From Pratylenchus scribneri (taxonomy: Eukaryota; Nematoda; Chromadorea; Rhabditida; Pratylenchidae), in contig JAQSEB010000207.1 of the NCBI GenBank assembly GCA_030063045.1, positions 62,001 through 126,000 of the forward strand: DNA of 64,000 bases, written 5' to 3'. The notes beneath the pieces are model-generated. The model saw only the letters and a program-made list of their open reading frames with translations, was not told the origin of the DNA and did not search any database. A program made the translations under genes and the position numbers. Every line of letters starts with the position of its first letter. The stretch's first letter is position 1. Shown here piece after piece: positions 1 to 11,117 of the stretch.

Positions 1-50
1 AATCGAAGGCTTTGATACCTCTATTTTAGAGTGAAGAATATGATTCTAAT

Positions 51-142
51 AATATTTTTGAAAAAAATTAAATTCTGGCCTCAAAATTGTCATAAAATAC
101 TTTTCGATCGATTGAATTATTGAATATTTTTGATAAAATTTA
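51..142 (+). repeat. Internal direct sub-repeat within the monomer
   Basis: Positions 51-70 and 123-142 are direct repeats of each other. Both begin aatatttttga and they match at 18 of 20 positions, 72 bp apart. The second copy forms most of the dyad at 126-150. This suggests that the 171-bp monomer grew from a shorter ancestral unit, although 72/99 is not an even split. Several class-defining changes fall in these two copies (aaataaaatt, aaatttaatt, gaaaaattt), and the 78-bp deletion near 29.56 kb has one breakpoint at the first copy. Confidence 0.6.
101..120 (+). other. Conserved box with overlapping PvuI and ClaI sites (one per monomer)
   Basis: Monomer positions 101-120 read ttttcgatcgattgaattat. 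CGATCG (PvuI) at 105-110 overlaps ATCGAT (ClaI) at 107-112. This stretch holds two of the three or four CpGs in a monomer and is nearly invariant across the window while nearby sequence varies. The exceptions I saw are gatccattg (for example near 3701, 11911, 15330, 55690), gaacgattg (28124, 30462), gaactattg (the three 6-base-deletion monomers), tccgatcg (20-25 kb and 30.7-37.8 kb) and gattgtatt (near 41868). A conserved island inside a drifting satellite is the usual signature of a protein-binding site, but no factor can be named from the sequence. Confidence 0.75.
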
Positions 143-150
143 TTAAAAAT
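126..150. other. 25-bp near-perfect dyad symmetry (one per monomer)
   Basis: The left arm ATTTTTGATAAA (126-137) and the right arm TTTATTAAAAAT (139-150) are reverse complements except for one pair (G132 against T144, a wobble pair in RNA), around a central A. The element recurs in almost every monomer. Where the monomer carries gaaaaattt instead of gataaaattt (much of 31.9-45.5 kb) the element is 24 bp with two mismatched pairs. Such dyads can extrude as cruciforms and are known to be enriched at centromeres that lack CENP-B boxes. Any function here is inference. Confidence 0.85.
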
Positions 151-157
151 CAATAAT

Positions 158-192
158 GAGGTATTTTAAAAAATCGAAGGCTTTGATACCTC
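158..192. other. 35-bp inverted repeat across the monomer junction
   Basis: GAGGTAT at 158-164 and ATACCTC at 186-192 are perfect 7-bp reverse complements separated by 21 bp. Inside the loop lies a second dyad, ATCGAAG-G-CTTTGAT (173-187), 15 bp with one mismatched pair. The rare variant aatcaaaggctttgat (near 679 and 3588) makes that inner dyad perfect. The element spans the chosen monomer boundary, so the natural functional phase of the repeat may differ from the phase used here. Confidence 0.75.
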
Positions 193-342
193 TATTTTAG
201 AGTGAAGAATATGATTCTAATAATATTTTTGAAAAAAATTAAATTCTAGCCCCAAATTGGTCGGAAGATACTTTTCGATCGATTGAATTATTGAATATTT
301 TTGATAAAATTTATTAAAAATCAATAATGAGGTATTTTAAAA
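172..342 (+). repeat. Reference monomer, class B
   Basis: Second monomer, also 171 bp. It matches monomer 1 outside the diagnostic block. At 247-271 it reads tagccccaaattgg then tcggaagatac, differing from class A at about eight of 25 positions while keeping the same length. Class B has one extra CpG, in tcgg. Classes A and B are intermingled over most of the window, which shows that they were amplified together as mixed units and not as separate arrays. Confidence 0.95.
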
Positions 343-1197
343 AATCGAAGGCTTTGATACCTCTATTTTAGAGTGAAGAATATGATTCTAATAATATTTT
401 TGAAAAAAATTAAATTCTGGCCTCAAAATTGTCATAAAATACTTTTCGATCGATTGAATTATTGAATATTTTTGATAAAATTTATTTAAAATCAATAATG
501 AGATATTTTAAAAAATCGAAGGCTTTGATACCTCTATTTTAGAGTGAAGAATATGATTCTAATAATATTTTTAAAAAAAATTAAATTCTGGCCTCAAAAT
601 GGTCATAAAATACTTTTCGATCGATTGAATTATTGAATATTTTTGATAAAATTTATTAAAAATCAATAATGAGGTATTTTAAAAAATCAAAGGCTTTGAT
701 ACCTCTATTTTAGAATGAAGAATATGATTCTAATAATATTTTTGAAAAAAATTAAATTCTAGCCCCAAATTGGTCGGAAGATACTTTTCGATCGATTGAA
801 TTATTGAATATTTTTGATAAAATTTATTAAAAATCAATAATGAGGTATTTTAAAAAATCGAAGGCTTTGATACCTCTATTTTAGAGTGAAGAATATGATT
901 CTAATAATATTTTTGAAAAAAATTAAATTCTAGCCCCAAATTGGTCGGAAGATACTTTTCGATCGATTGAATTATTGAATATTTTTGATAAAATTTATTA
1001 AAAATCAATAATGAGGTATTTTAAAAAATCGAAGGCTTTGATACCTCTATTTTAGAGTGAAGAATATGATTCTAATAATATTTTTGAAAAAAATTAAATT
1101 CTAGCCCCAAATTGGTCGGAAGATACTTTTCGATCGATTGAATTATTGAATATTTTTGATAAAATTTATTAAAAATCAATAATGAGGTATTTTAAAA
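343..1197 (+). repeat. Five-monomer block, copy 1 of a ~2.9-kb duplication
   Basis: Monomers 3-7 carry a rare ordered set of markers: atttatttaaaatc with gagatatttt (near 481), aatatttttaaaaaaa (near 565) and aatcaaaggc (near 679), followed by B, B, B. The same order recurs 2909 bp downstream at 3252-4106, which is 17 monomers plus two bases. Copy 1 alone has tagaatgaag (near 710); copy 2 alone has gatccattg (near 3700). The match is lost on both sides, so later exchange has trimmed the original duplication. Confidence 0.8.
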
Positions 1198-3251
1198 AAT
1201 CGAAAGCTTTGATACCTCTATTTTAGAGTGAAGAATATGATTCTAATAATATTTTTGAAAAAAAATTAAATTCTGGCCTCAAAATGGTCATAAAATACTT
1301 TTCGATCGATTGAATTATTGAATATTTTTGATAAAATTTATTAAAAATCAATAATGAGGTATTTTAAAAAATCGAAGGCTTTGATACCTCTATTTTAGAG
1401 TGAAGAATATGATTCTAATAATATTTTTGAAAAAAATTAAATTCTAGCCCCAAATTGGTCGGAAGATACTTTTCGATCGATTGAATTATTGAATATTTTT
1501 GATAAAATTTATTAAAAATCAATAATGAGGTATTTTAAAAAATCGAAGGCTTTGATACCTCTATTTTAGAGTGAAGAATATGATTCTAATAATATTTTTG
1601 AAAAAAATTAAATTCTGGCCTCAAAATTGTCATAAAATACTTTTCGATCGATTGAATTATTGAATATTTTTGATAAAATTTATTAAAAATCAATAATGAG
1701 GTATTTTAAAAAATCGAAGGCTTTGATACCTCTATTTTAGAGTGAAGAATATGATTCTAATAATATTTTTGAAAAAAATTAAATTCTAGCCCCAAATTGG
1801 TCGGAAGATACTTTTCGATCGATTGAATTATTGAATATTTTTGATAAAATTTATTAAAAATCAATAATGAGGTATTTTAAAAAATCGAAGGCTTTGATAC
1901 CTCTATTTTAGAGTGAAGAATATGATTCTAATAATATTTTTGAAAAAAAATTAAATTCTGGCCTCAAAATGGTCATAAAATACTTTTCGATCGATTGAAT
2001 TATTGAATATTTTTGATAAAATTTATTAAAAATCAATAATGAGGTATTTTAAAAAATCGAAGGCTTTGATACCTCTATTTTAGAGTGAAGAATATGATTC
2101 TAATAATATTTTTGAAAAAAATTAAATTCTGGCCTCAAAATGGTCATAAAATACTTTTCGATCGATTGAATTATTGAATATTTTTGATAAAATTTATTAA
2201 AAATCAATAATGAGGTATTTTAAAAAATCGAAGGCTTTGATACCTCTATTTTAGAGTGAAGAATATGATTCTAATAATATTTTTGAAAAAAATTAAATTC
2301 TAGCCCCAAATTGGTCGGAAGATACTTTTCGATCGATTGAATTATTGAATATTTTTGATAAAATTTATTAAAAATCAATAATGAGGTATTTTAAAAAATC
2401 GAAGGCTTTGATACCTCTATTTTAGAGTGAAGAATATGATTCTAATAATATTTTTGAAAAAAATTAAATTCTAGCCCCAAATTGGTCGGAAGATACTTTT
2501 CGATCGATTGAATTATTGAATATTTTTGATAAAATTTATTAAAAATCAATAATGAGGTATTTTAAAAAATCGAAGGCTTTAATACCTCTATTTTAGAGTG
2601 AAGAATATGATTCTAATAATATTTTTGAAAAAAATTAAATTCTAGCCCCAAATTGGTCGGAAGATACTTTTCGATCGATTGAATTATTGAATATTTTTGA
2701 TAAAATTTATTAAAAATCAATAATGAGGTATTTTAAAAAATCGAAGGCTTTGATACCTCTATTTTAGAGTGAAGAATATGATTCTAATAATATTTTTGAA
2801 AAAAATTAAATTCTGGCCTCAAAATTGTCATAAAATACTTTTCGATCGATTGAATTATTGAATATTTTTGATAAAATTTATTAAAAATCAATAATGAGGT
2901 ATTTTAAAAAATCGAAGGCTTTGATACCTCTATTTTAGAGTGAAGAATATGATTCTAATAATATTTTTGAAAAAAAATTAAATTCTGGCCTCAAAATGGT
3001 CATAAAATACTTTTCGATCGATTGAATTATTGAATATTTTTGATAAATTTATTAAAAATCAATAATGAGGTATTTTAAAAAATCGAAGGCTTTGATACCT
3101 CTATTTTAGAGTGAAGAATATGATTCTAATAATATTTTTGAAAAAAATTAAATTCTGGCCTCAAAATGGTCATAAAATACTTTTCGATCGATTGAATTAT
3201 TGAATATTTTTGATAAAATTTATTAAAAATCAATAATGAGGTATTTTAAAA

Positions 3252-4106
3252 AATCGAAGGCTTTGATACCTCTATTTTAGAGTGAAGAATATGATTCTAA
3301 TAATATTTTTGAAAAAAATTAAATTCTGGCCTCAAAATTGTCATAAAATACTTTTCGATCGATTGAATTATTGAATATTTTTGATAAAATTTATTTAAAA
3401 TCAATAATGAGATATTTTAAAAAATCGAAGGCTTTGATACCTCTATTTTAGAGTGAAGAATATGATTCTAATAATATTTTTAAAAAAAATTAAATTCTGG
3501 CCTCAAAATGGTCATAAAATACTTTTCGATCGATTGAATTATTGAATATTTTTGATAAAATTTATTAAAAATCAATAATGAGGTATTTTAAAAAATCAAA
3601 GGCTTTGATACCTCTATTTTAGAGTGAAGAATATGATTCTAATAATATTTTTGAAAAAAATTAAATTCTAGCCCCAAATTGGTCGGAAGATACTTTTCGA
3701 TCCATTGAATTATTGAATATTTTTGATAAAATTTATTAAAAATCAATAATGAGGTATTTTAAAAAATCGAAGGCTTTGATACCTCTATTTTAGAGTGAAG
3801 AATATGATTCTAATAATATTTTTGAAAAAAATTAAATTCTAGCCCCAAATTGGTCGGAAGATACTTTTCGATCGATTGAATTATTGAATATTTTTGATAA
3901 AATTTATTAAAAATCAATAATGAGGTATTTTAAAAAATCGAAGGCTTTGATACCTCTATTTTAGAGTGAAGAATATGATTCTAATAATATTTTTGAAAAA
4001 AATTAAATTCTAGCCCCAAATTGGTCGGAAGATACTTTTCGATCGATTGAATTATTGAATATTTTTGATAAAATTTATTAAAAATCAATAATGAGGTATT
4101 TTAAAA
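3252..4106 (+). repeat. Five-monomer block, copy 2 of the ~2.9-kb duplication
   Basis: This is the counterpart of 343-1197, with the same marker order. The monomer upstream of the block differs between the copies (B upstream of copy 1, A upstream of copy 2). The one downstream differs too (A against B), so five monomers is the surviving extent. Confidence 0.8.
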
Positions 4107-7100
4107 AATCGAAGGCTTTGATACCTCTATTTTAGAGTGAAGAATATGATTCTAATAATATTTTTGAAAAAAATTAAATTCTAGCCCCAAATTGGTCGGA
4201 AGATACTTTTCGATCGATTGAATTATTGAATATTTTTGATAAAATTTATTAAAAATCAATAATGAGGTATTTTAAAAAATCGAAGGCTTTGATACCTCTA
4301 TTTTAGAGTGAAGAATATGATTCTAATAATATTTTTGAAAAAAATTAAATTCTAGCCCCAAATTGGTCGGAAGATACTTTTCGATCCATTGAATTATTGA
4401 ATATTTTTGATAAAATTTATTAAAAATCAATAATGAGGTATTTTAAAAAATCGAAGGCTTTGATACCTCTATTTTAGAGTGAAGAATATGATTCTAATAA
4501 TATTTTTGAAAAAAATTAAATTCTGGCCTCAAAATTGTCATAAAATACTTTTCGATCGATTGAATTATTGAATATTTTTGATAAAATTTATTAAAAATCA
4601 ATAATGAGGTATTTTAAAAAATCGAAGGCTTTGATACCTCTATTTTAGAGTGAAGAATATGATTCTAATAATATTTTTGAAAAAAATTAAATTCTAGCCC
4701 CAAATTGGTCGGAAGATACTTTTCGATCCATTGAATTATTGAATATTTTTGATAAAATTTATTAAAAATCAATAATGAGGTATTTTAAAAAATCGAAGGC
4801 TTTGATACCTCTATTTTAGAGTGAAGAATATGATTCTAATAATATTTTTGAAAAAAATTAAATTCTAGCCCCAAATTGGTCGGAAGATACTTTTCGATCG
4901 ATTGAATTATTGAATATTTTTGATAAAATTTATTAAAAATCAATAATGAGGTATTTTAAAAAATCGAAGGCTTTGATACCTCTATTTTAGAGTGAAGAAT
5001 ATGATTCTAATAATATTTTTGAAAAAAATTAAATTCTGGCCTCAAAATTGTCATAAAATACTTTTCGATCGATTGAATTATTGAATATTTTTGATAAAAT
5101 TTATTAAAAATCAATAATGAGGTATTTTAAAAAATCGAAGGCTTTGATACCTCTATTTTAGAGTGAAGAATATGATTCTAATAATATTTTTGAAAAAAAT
5201 TAAATTCTGGCCTCAAAATTGTCATAAAATACTTTTCGATCGATTGAATTATTGAATATTTTTGATAAAATTTATTAAAAATCAATAATGAGGTATTTTA
5301 AAAAATCGAAGGCTTTGATACCTCTATTTTAGAGTGAAGAATATGATTCTAATAATATTTTTGAAAAAAATTAAATTCTGGCCTCAAAATTGTCATAAAA
5401 TACTTTTCGATCGATTGAATTATTGAATATTTTTGATAAAATTTATTAAAAATCAATAATGAGGTATTTTAAAAAATCGAAGGCTTTGATACCTCTATTT
5501 TAGAGTGAAGAATATGATTCTAATAATATTTTTGAAAAAAATTAAATTCTAGCCCCAAATTGGTCGGAAGATACTTTTCGATCGATTGAATTATTGAATA
5601 TTTTTGATAAAATTTATTAAAAATCAATAATGAGGTATTTTAAAAAATCGAAGGCTTTGATACCTCTATTTTAGAGTGAAGAATATGATTCTAATAATAT
5701 TTTTGAAAAAAATTAAATTCTGGCCTCAAAATTGTCATAAAATACTTTTCGATCGATTGAATTATTGAATATTTTTGATAAAATTTATTAAAAATCAATA
5801 ATGAGGTATTTTAAAAAATCGAAGGCTTTGATACCTCTATTTTAGAGTGAAGAATATGATTCTAATAATATTTTTGAAAAAAATTAAATTCTGGCTTCAA
5901 AATTGTCATAAAATACTTTTCGATCGATTGAATTATTGAATATTTTTGATAAAATTTATTAAAAATCAATAATGAGGTATTTTAAAAAATCGAAGGCTTT
6001 GATACCTCTATTTTAGAGTGAAGAATATGATTCTAATAATATTTTTGAAAAAAATTAAATTCTGGCCTCAAAATTGTCATAAAATACTTTTCGATCGATT
6101 GAATTATTGAATATTTTTGATAAAATTTATTAAAAATCAATAATGAGGTATTTTAAAAAATCGAAGGTTTTGATACCTCTATTTTAGAGTGAAGAATATG
6201 ATTCTAATAATATTTTTGAAAAAAATTAAATTCTAGCCCCAAATTGGTCGGAAGATACTTTTCGATCGATTGAATTATTGAATATTTTTGATAAAATTTA
6301 TTAAAAATCAATAATGAGGTATTTTAAAAAATCGAAGGCTTTGATACCTCTATTTTAGAGTGAAGAATATGATTCTAATAATATTTTTGAAAAAAATTAA
6401 ATTCTAGCCCCAAATTGGTCGGAAGATACTTTTCGATCGATTGAATTATTGAATATTTTTGATAAAATTTATTAAAAATCAATAATGAGGTATTTTAAAA
6501 AATCGAAGGCTTTGATACCTCTATTTTAGAGTGAAGAATATGATTCTAATAATATTTTTGAAAAAAATTAAATTCTAGCCCCAAATTGGTCGGAAGATAC
6601 TTTTCGATCGATTGAATTATTGAATATTTTTGATAAAATTTATTAAAAATCAATAATGAGGTATTTTAAAAAATCGAAGGCTTTGATACCTCTATTTTAG
6701 AGTGAAGAATATGATTCTAATAATATTTTTGAAAAAAATTAAATTCTAGCCCCAAATTGGTCGGAAGATACTTTTCGATCGATTGAATTATTGAATATTT
6801 TTGATAAAATTTATTAAAAATCAATAATGAGGTATTTTAAAAAATCGAAGGCTTTGATACCTCTATTTTAGAGTGAAGAATATGATTCTAATAATATTTT
6901 TGAAAAAAATTAAATTCTGGCCTCAAAATTGTCATAAAATACTTTTCGATCGATTGAATTATTTAATATTTTTGATAAAATTTATTAAAAATCAATAATG
7001 AGGTATTTTAAAAAATCGAAGGCTTTGATACCTCTATTTTAGAGTGAAGAATATGATTCTAATAATATTTTTGAAAAAAATTAAATTCTGGCCTCAAAAT

Positions 7101-8210
7101 TGTCATAAAATACTTTTCGATCGATTGAATTATTGAATATTTTTGATAAAATTTATTAAAAATCAATAATGAGGTATTTTAAAAAATCGAAGGCTTTGAT
7201 ACCTCTATTTTAGAGTGAAGAATATGATTCTAATAATATTTTTGAAAAAAATTAAATTCTGGCCTCAAAATTGTCATAAAATACTTTTCGATCGATTGAA
7301 TTATTTAATATTTTTGATAAAATTTATTAAAAATCAATAATGAGGTATTTTAAAAAATCGAAGGCTTTGATACCTCTATTTTAGAGTGAAGAATATGATT
7401 CTAATAATATTTTTGAAAAAAATTAAATTCTGGCCTCAAAATTGTCATAAAATACTTTTCGATCGATTGAATTATTGAATATTTTTGATAAAATTTATTA
7501 AAAATCAATAATGAGGTATTTTAAAAAATCGAAGGCTTTGATACCTCTATTTTAGAGTGAAGAATATGATTCTAATAATATTTTTGAAAAAAATTAAATT
7601 CTAGCCCCAAATTGGTCGGAAGATACTTTTCGATCGATTGAATTATTGAATATTTTTGATAAAATTTATTAAAAATCAATAATGAGGTATTTTAAAAAAT
7701 CGAAGGCTTTGATACCTCTATTTTAGAGTGAAGAATATGATTCTAATAATATTTTTGAAAAAAATTAAATTCTAGCCCCAAATTGGTCGGAAGATACTTT
7801 TCGATCGATTGAATTATTGAATATTTTTGATAAAATTTATTAAAAATCAATAATGAGGTATTTTAAAAAATCGAAGGCTTTGATACCTCTATTTTAGAGT
7901 GAAGAATATGATTCTAATAATATTTTTGAAAAAAATTAAATTCTAGCCCCAAATTGGTCGGAAGATACTTTTCGATCGATTGAATTATTGAATATTTTTG
8001 ATAAAATTTATTAAAAATCAATAATGAGGTATTTTAAAAAATCGAAGGCTTTGATACCTCTATTTTAGAGTGAAGAATATGATTCTAATAATATTTTTGA
8101 AAAAAATTAAATTCTGGCCTCAAAATTGTCATAAAATACTTTTCGATCGATTGAATTATTTAATATTTTTGATAAAATTTATTAAAAATCAATAATGAGG
8201 TATTTTAAAA

Positions 8211-9236
8211 AATCGAAGGCTTTGATACCTCTATTTTAGAGTGAAGAATATGATTCTAATAATATTTTTGAAAAAAATTAAATTCTGGCCTCAAAATTGT
8301 CATAAAATACTTTTCGATCGATTGAATTATTTAATATTTTTGATAAAATTTATTAAAAATCAATAATGAGGTATTTTAAAAAATCGAAGGCTTTGATACC
8401 TCTATTTTAGAGTGAAGAATATGATTCTAATAATATTTTTGAAAAAAATTAAATTCTGGCCTCAAAATTGTCATAAAATACTTTTCGATCGATTGAATTA
8501 TTGAATATTTTTGATAAAATTTATTAAAAATCAATAATGAGGTATTTTAAAAAATCGAAGGCTTTGATACCTCTATTTTAGAGTGAAGAATATGATTCTA
8601 ATAATATTTTTGAAAAAAATTAAATTCTGGCCTCAAAATTGTCATAAAATACTTTTCGATCGATTGAATTATTTAATATTTTTGATAAAATTTATTAAAA
8701 ATCAATAATGAGGTATTTTAAAAAATCGAAGGCTTTGATACCTCTATTTTAGAGTGAAGAATATGATTCTAATAATATTTTTGAAAAAAATTAAATTCTG
8801 GTATCAAAATTGTCATAAAATACTTTTCGATCGATTGAATTATTGAATATTTTTGATAAAATTTATTAAAAATCAATAATGAGGTATTTTAAAAAATCGA
8901 AGGCTTTGATACCTCTATTTTAGAGTGAAGAATATGATTCTAATAATATTTTTGAAAAAAATTAAATTCTAGCCCCAAATTGGTCGGAAGATACTTTTCG
9001 ATCGATTGAATTATTGAATATTTTTGATAAAATTTATTAAAAATCAATAATGAGGTATTTTAAAAAATCGAAGGCTTTGATACCTCTATTTTAGAGTGAA
9101 GAATATGATTCTAATAATATTTTTGAAAAAAATTAAATTCTAGCCCCAAATTGGTCGGAAGATACTTTTCGATCGATTGAATTATTGAATATTTTTGATA
9201 AAATTTATTAAAAATCAATAATGAGGTATTTTAAAA
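8211..9236 (+). repeat. 1026-bp six-monomer higher-order unit, copy 1
   Basis: The order is A with atttaata, A, A with atttaata, A with ctggtatcaaaa, B, B. The unit is exactly six 171-bp monomers. The rare ctggtatc marker (8799-8806) recurs 1026 bp later at 9825-9832, and the atttaata markers at 8329 and 8671 recur at 9355 and 9697. The following unit at 9237-10262 has the same order. Confidence 0.88.
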
Positions 9237-10262
9237 AATCGAAGGCTTTGATACCTCTATTTTAGAGTGAAGAATATGATTCTAATAATATTTTTGAAAA
9301 AAATTAAATTCTGGCCTCAAAATTGTCATAAAATACTTTTCGATCGATTGAATTATTTAATATTTTTGATAAAATTTATTAAAAATCAATAATGAGGTAT
9401 TTTAAAAAATCGAAGGCTTTGATACCTCTATTTTAGAGTGAAGAATATGATTCTAATAATATTTTTGAAAAAAATTAAATTCTGGCCTCAAAATTGTCAT
9501 AAAATACTTTTCGATCGATTGAATTATTGAATATTTTTGATAAAATTTATTAAAAATCAATAATGAGGTATTTTAAAAAATCGAAGGCTTTGATACCTCT
9601 ATTTTAGAGTGAAGAATATGATTCTAATAATATTTTTGAAAAAAATTAAATTCTGGCCTCAAAATTGTCATAAAATACTTTTCGATCGATTGAATTATTT
9701 AATATTTTTGATAAAATTTATTAAAAATCAATAATGAGGTATTTTAAAAAATCGAAGGCTTTGATACCTCTATTTTAGAGTGAAGAATATGATTCTAATA
9801 ATATTTTTGAAAAAAATTAAATTCTGGTATCAAAATTGTCATAAAATACTTTTCGATCGATTGAATTATTGAATATTTTTGATAAAATTTATTAAAAATC
9901 AATAATGAGGTATTTTAAAAAATCGAAGGCTTTGATACCTCTATTTTAGAGTGAAGAATATGATTCTAATAATATTTTTGAAAAAAATTAAATTCTAGCC
10001 CCAAATTGGTCGGAAGATACTTTTCGATCGATTGAATTATTGAATATTTTTGATAAAATTTATTAAAAATCAATAATGAGGTATTTTAAAAAATCGAAGG
10101 CTTTGATACCTCTATTTTAGAGTGAAGAATATGATTCTAATAATATTTTTGAAAAAAATTAAATTCTAGCCCCAAATTGGTCGGAAGATACTTTTCGATC
10201 GATTGAATTATTGAATATTTTTGATAAAATTTATTAAAAATCAATAATGAGGTATTTTAAAA
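9237..10262 (+). repeat. 1026-bp six-monomer higher-order unit, copy 2
   Basis: Directly adjoins copy 1 with the same order of monomer variants. I saw no differences by eye. The next monomer (10263-10433) is class B with a unique gaaaataatt and does not continue the unit. A further block resembling 8040-8723 starts at 10434, 14 monomers (2394 bp) away. Confidence 0.88.
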
Positions 10263-10433
10263 AATCGAAGGCTTTGATACCTCTATTTTAGAGTGAAGAA
10301 TATGATTCTAATAATATTTTTGAAAATAATTAAATTCTAGCCCCAAATTGGTCGGAAGATACTTTTCGATCGATTGAATTATTGAATATTTTTGATAAAA
10401 TTTATTAAAAATCAATAATGAGGTATTTTAAAA

Positions 10434-11117
10434 AATCGAAGGCTTTGATACCTCTATTTTAGAGTGAAGAATATGATTCTAATAATATTTTTGAAAAAAA
10501 TTAAATTCTGGCCTCAAAATTGTCATAAAATACTTTTCGATCGATTGAATTATTTAATATTTTTGATAAAATTTATTAAAAATCAATAATGAGGTATTTT
10601 AAAAAATCGAAGGCTTTGATACCTCTATTTTAGAGTGAAGAATATGATTCTAATAATATTTTTGAAAAAAATTAAATTCTGGCCTCAAAATTGTCATAAA
10701 ATACTTTTCGATCGATTGAATTATTTAATATTTTTGATAAAATTTATTAAAAATCAATAATGAGGTATTTTAAAAAATCGAAGGCTTTGATACCTCTATT
10801 TTAGAGTGAAGAATATGATTCTAATAATATTTTTGAAAAAAATTAAATTCTGGCCTCAAAATTGTCATAAAATACTTTTCGATCGATTGAATTATTGAAT
10901 ATTTTTGATAAAATTTATTAAAAATCAATAATGAGGTATTTTAAAAAATCGAAGGCTTTGATACCTCTATTTTAGAGTGAAGAATATGATTCTAATAATA
11001 TTTTTGAAAAAAATTAAATTCTGGCCTCAAAATTGTCATAAAATACTTTTCGATCGATTGAATTATTTAATATTTTTGATAAAATTTATTAAAAATCAAT
11101 AATGAGGTATTTTAAAA
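10434..11117 (+). repeat. Four-monomer block repeated from 8040-8723 (2394-bp spacing)
   Basis: The atttaata marker at 10552, 10723 and 11065 matches 8158, 8329 and 8671 with a constant 2394-bp offset, which is 14 x 171. The next monomer differs (ctggtatc upstream, ctggcctc here), so the shared segment is four monomers plus similar neighbours. This larger duplication contains the smaller six-monomer unit, so exchange happened at two scales. Confidence 0.8.

Larger units (their letters stand above)
1..171 (+). repeat. Reference monomer, class A
   Basis: First complete monomer, used as the coordinate frame. Positions 1-9 are aatcgaagg. Positions 31-40 are gtgaagaata, 42-50 gattctaat, and 51-70 aatatttttg followed by an A-rich run. 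The diagnostic block at 76-100 reads tggcctcaaaattg then tcataaaatac. The conserved box is at 101-120, a 25-bp dyad at 126-150, and the start of the junction inverted repeat at 158. Class A has two subforms: aaaattgtcat (as here, dominant near both ends of the window) and aaaatggtcat (dominant at 14.4-18.6 kb and in the C, D and E blocks). All six frames are closed by stops in this consensus. Confidence 0.95.

Noticed and set aside
126..150. Rho-independent terminator (hairpin followed by T-run)
   Set aside because: The stem is almost all A/T and would be unstable as RNA. There are no genes for it to terminate, and the context is eukaryotic satellite, not bacterial.
257..273. CENP-B box-like string attggtcggaagatac in class B monomers
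   Set aside because: It resembles the left part of the box (TTGG for TTCG, then an A at the right place), but the essential CGGG on the right side is ATAC here. The nearby TTCGATCGA also lacks CGGG. No functional box can be claimed.
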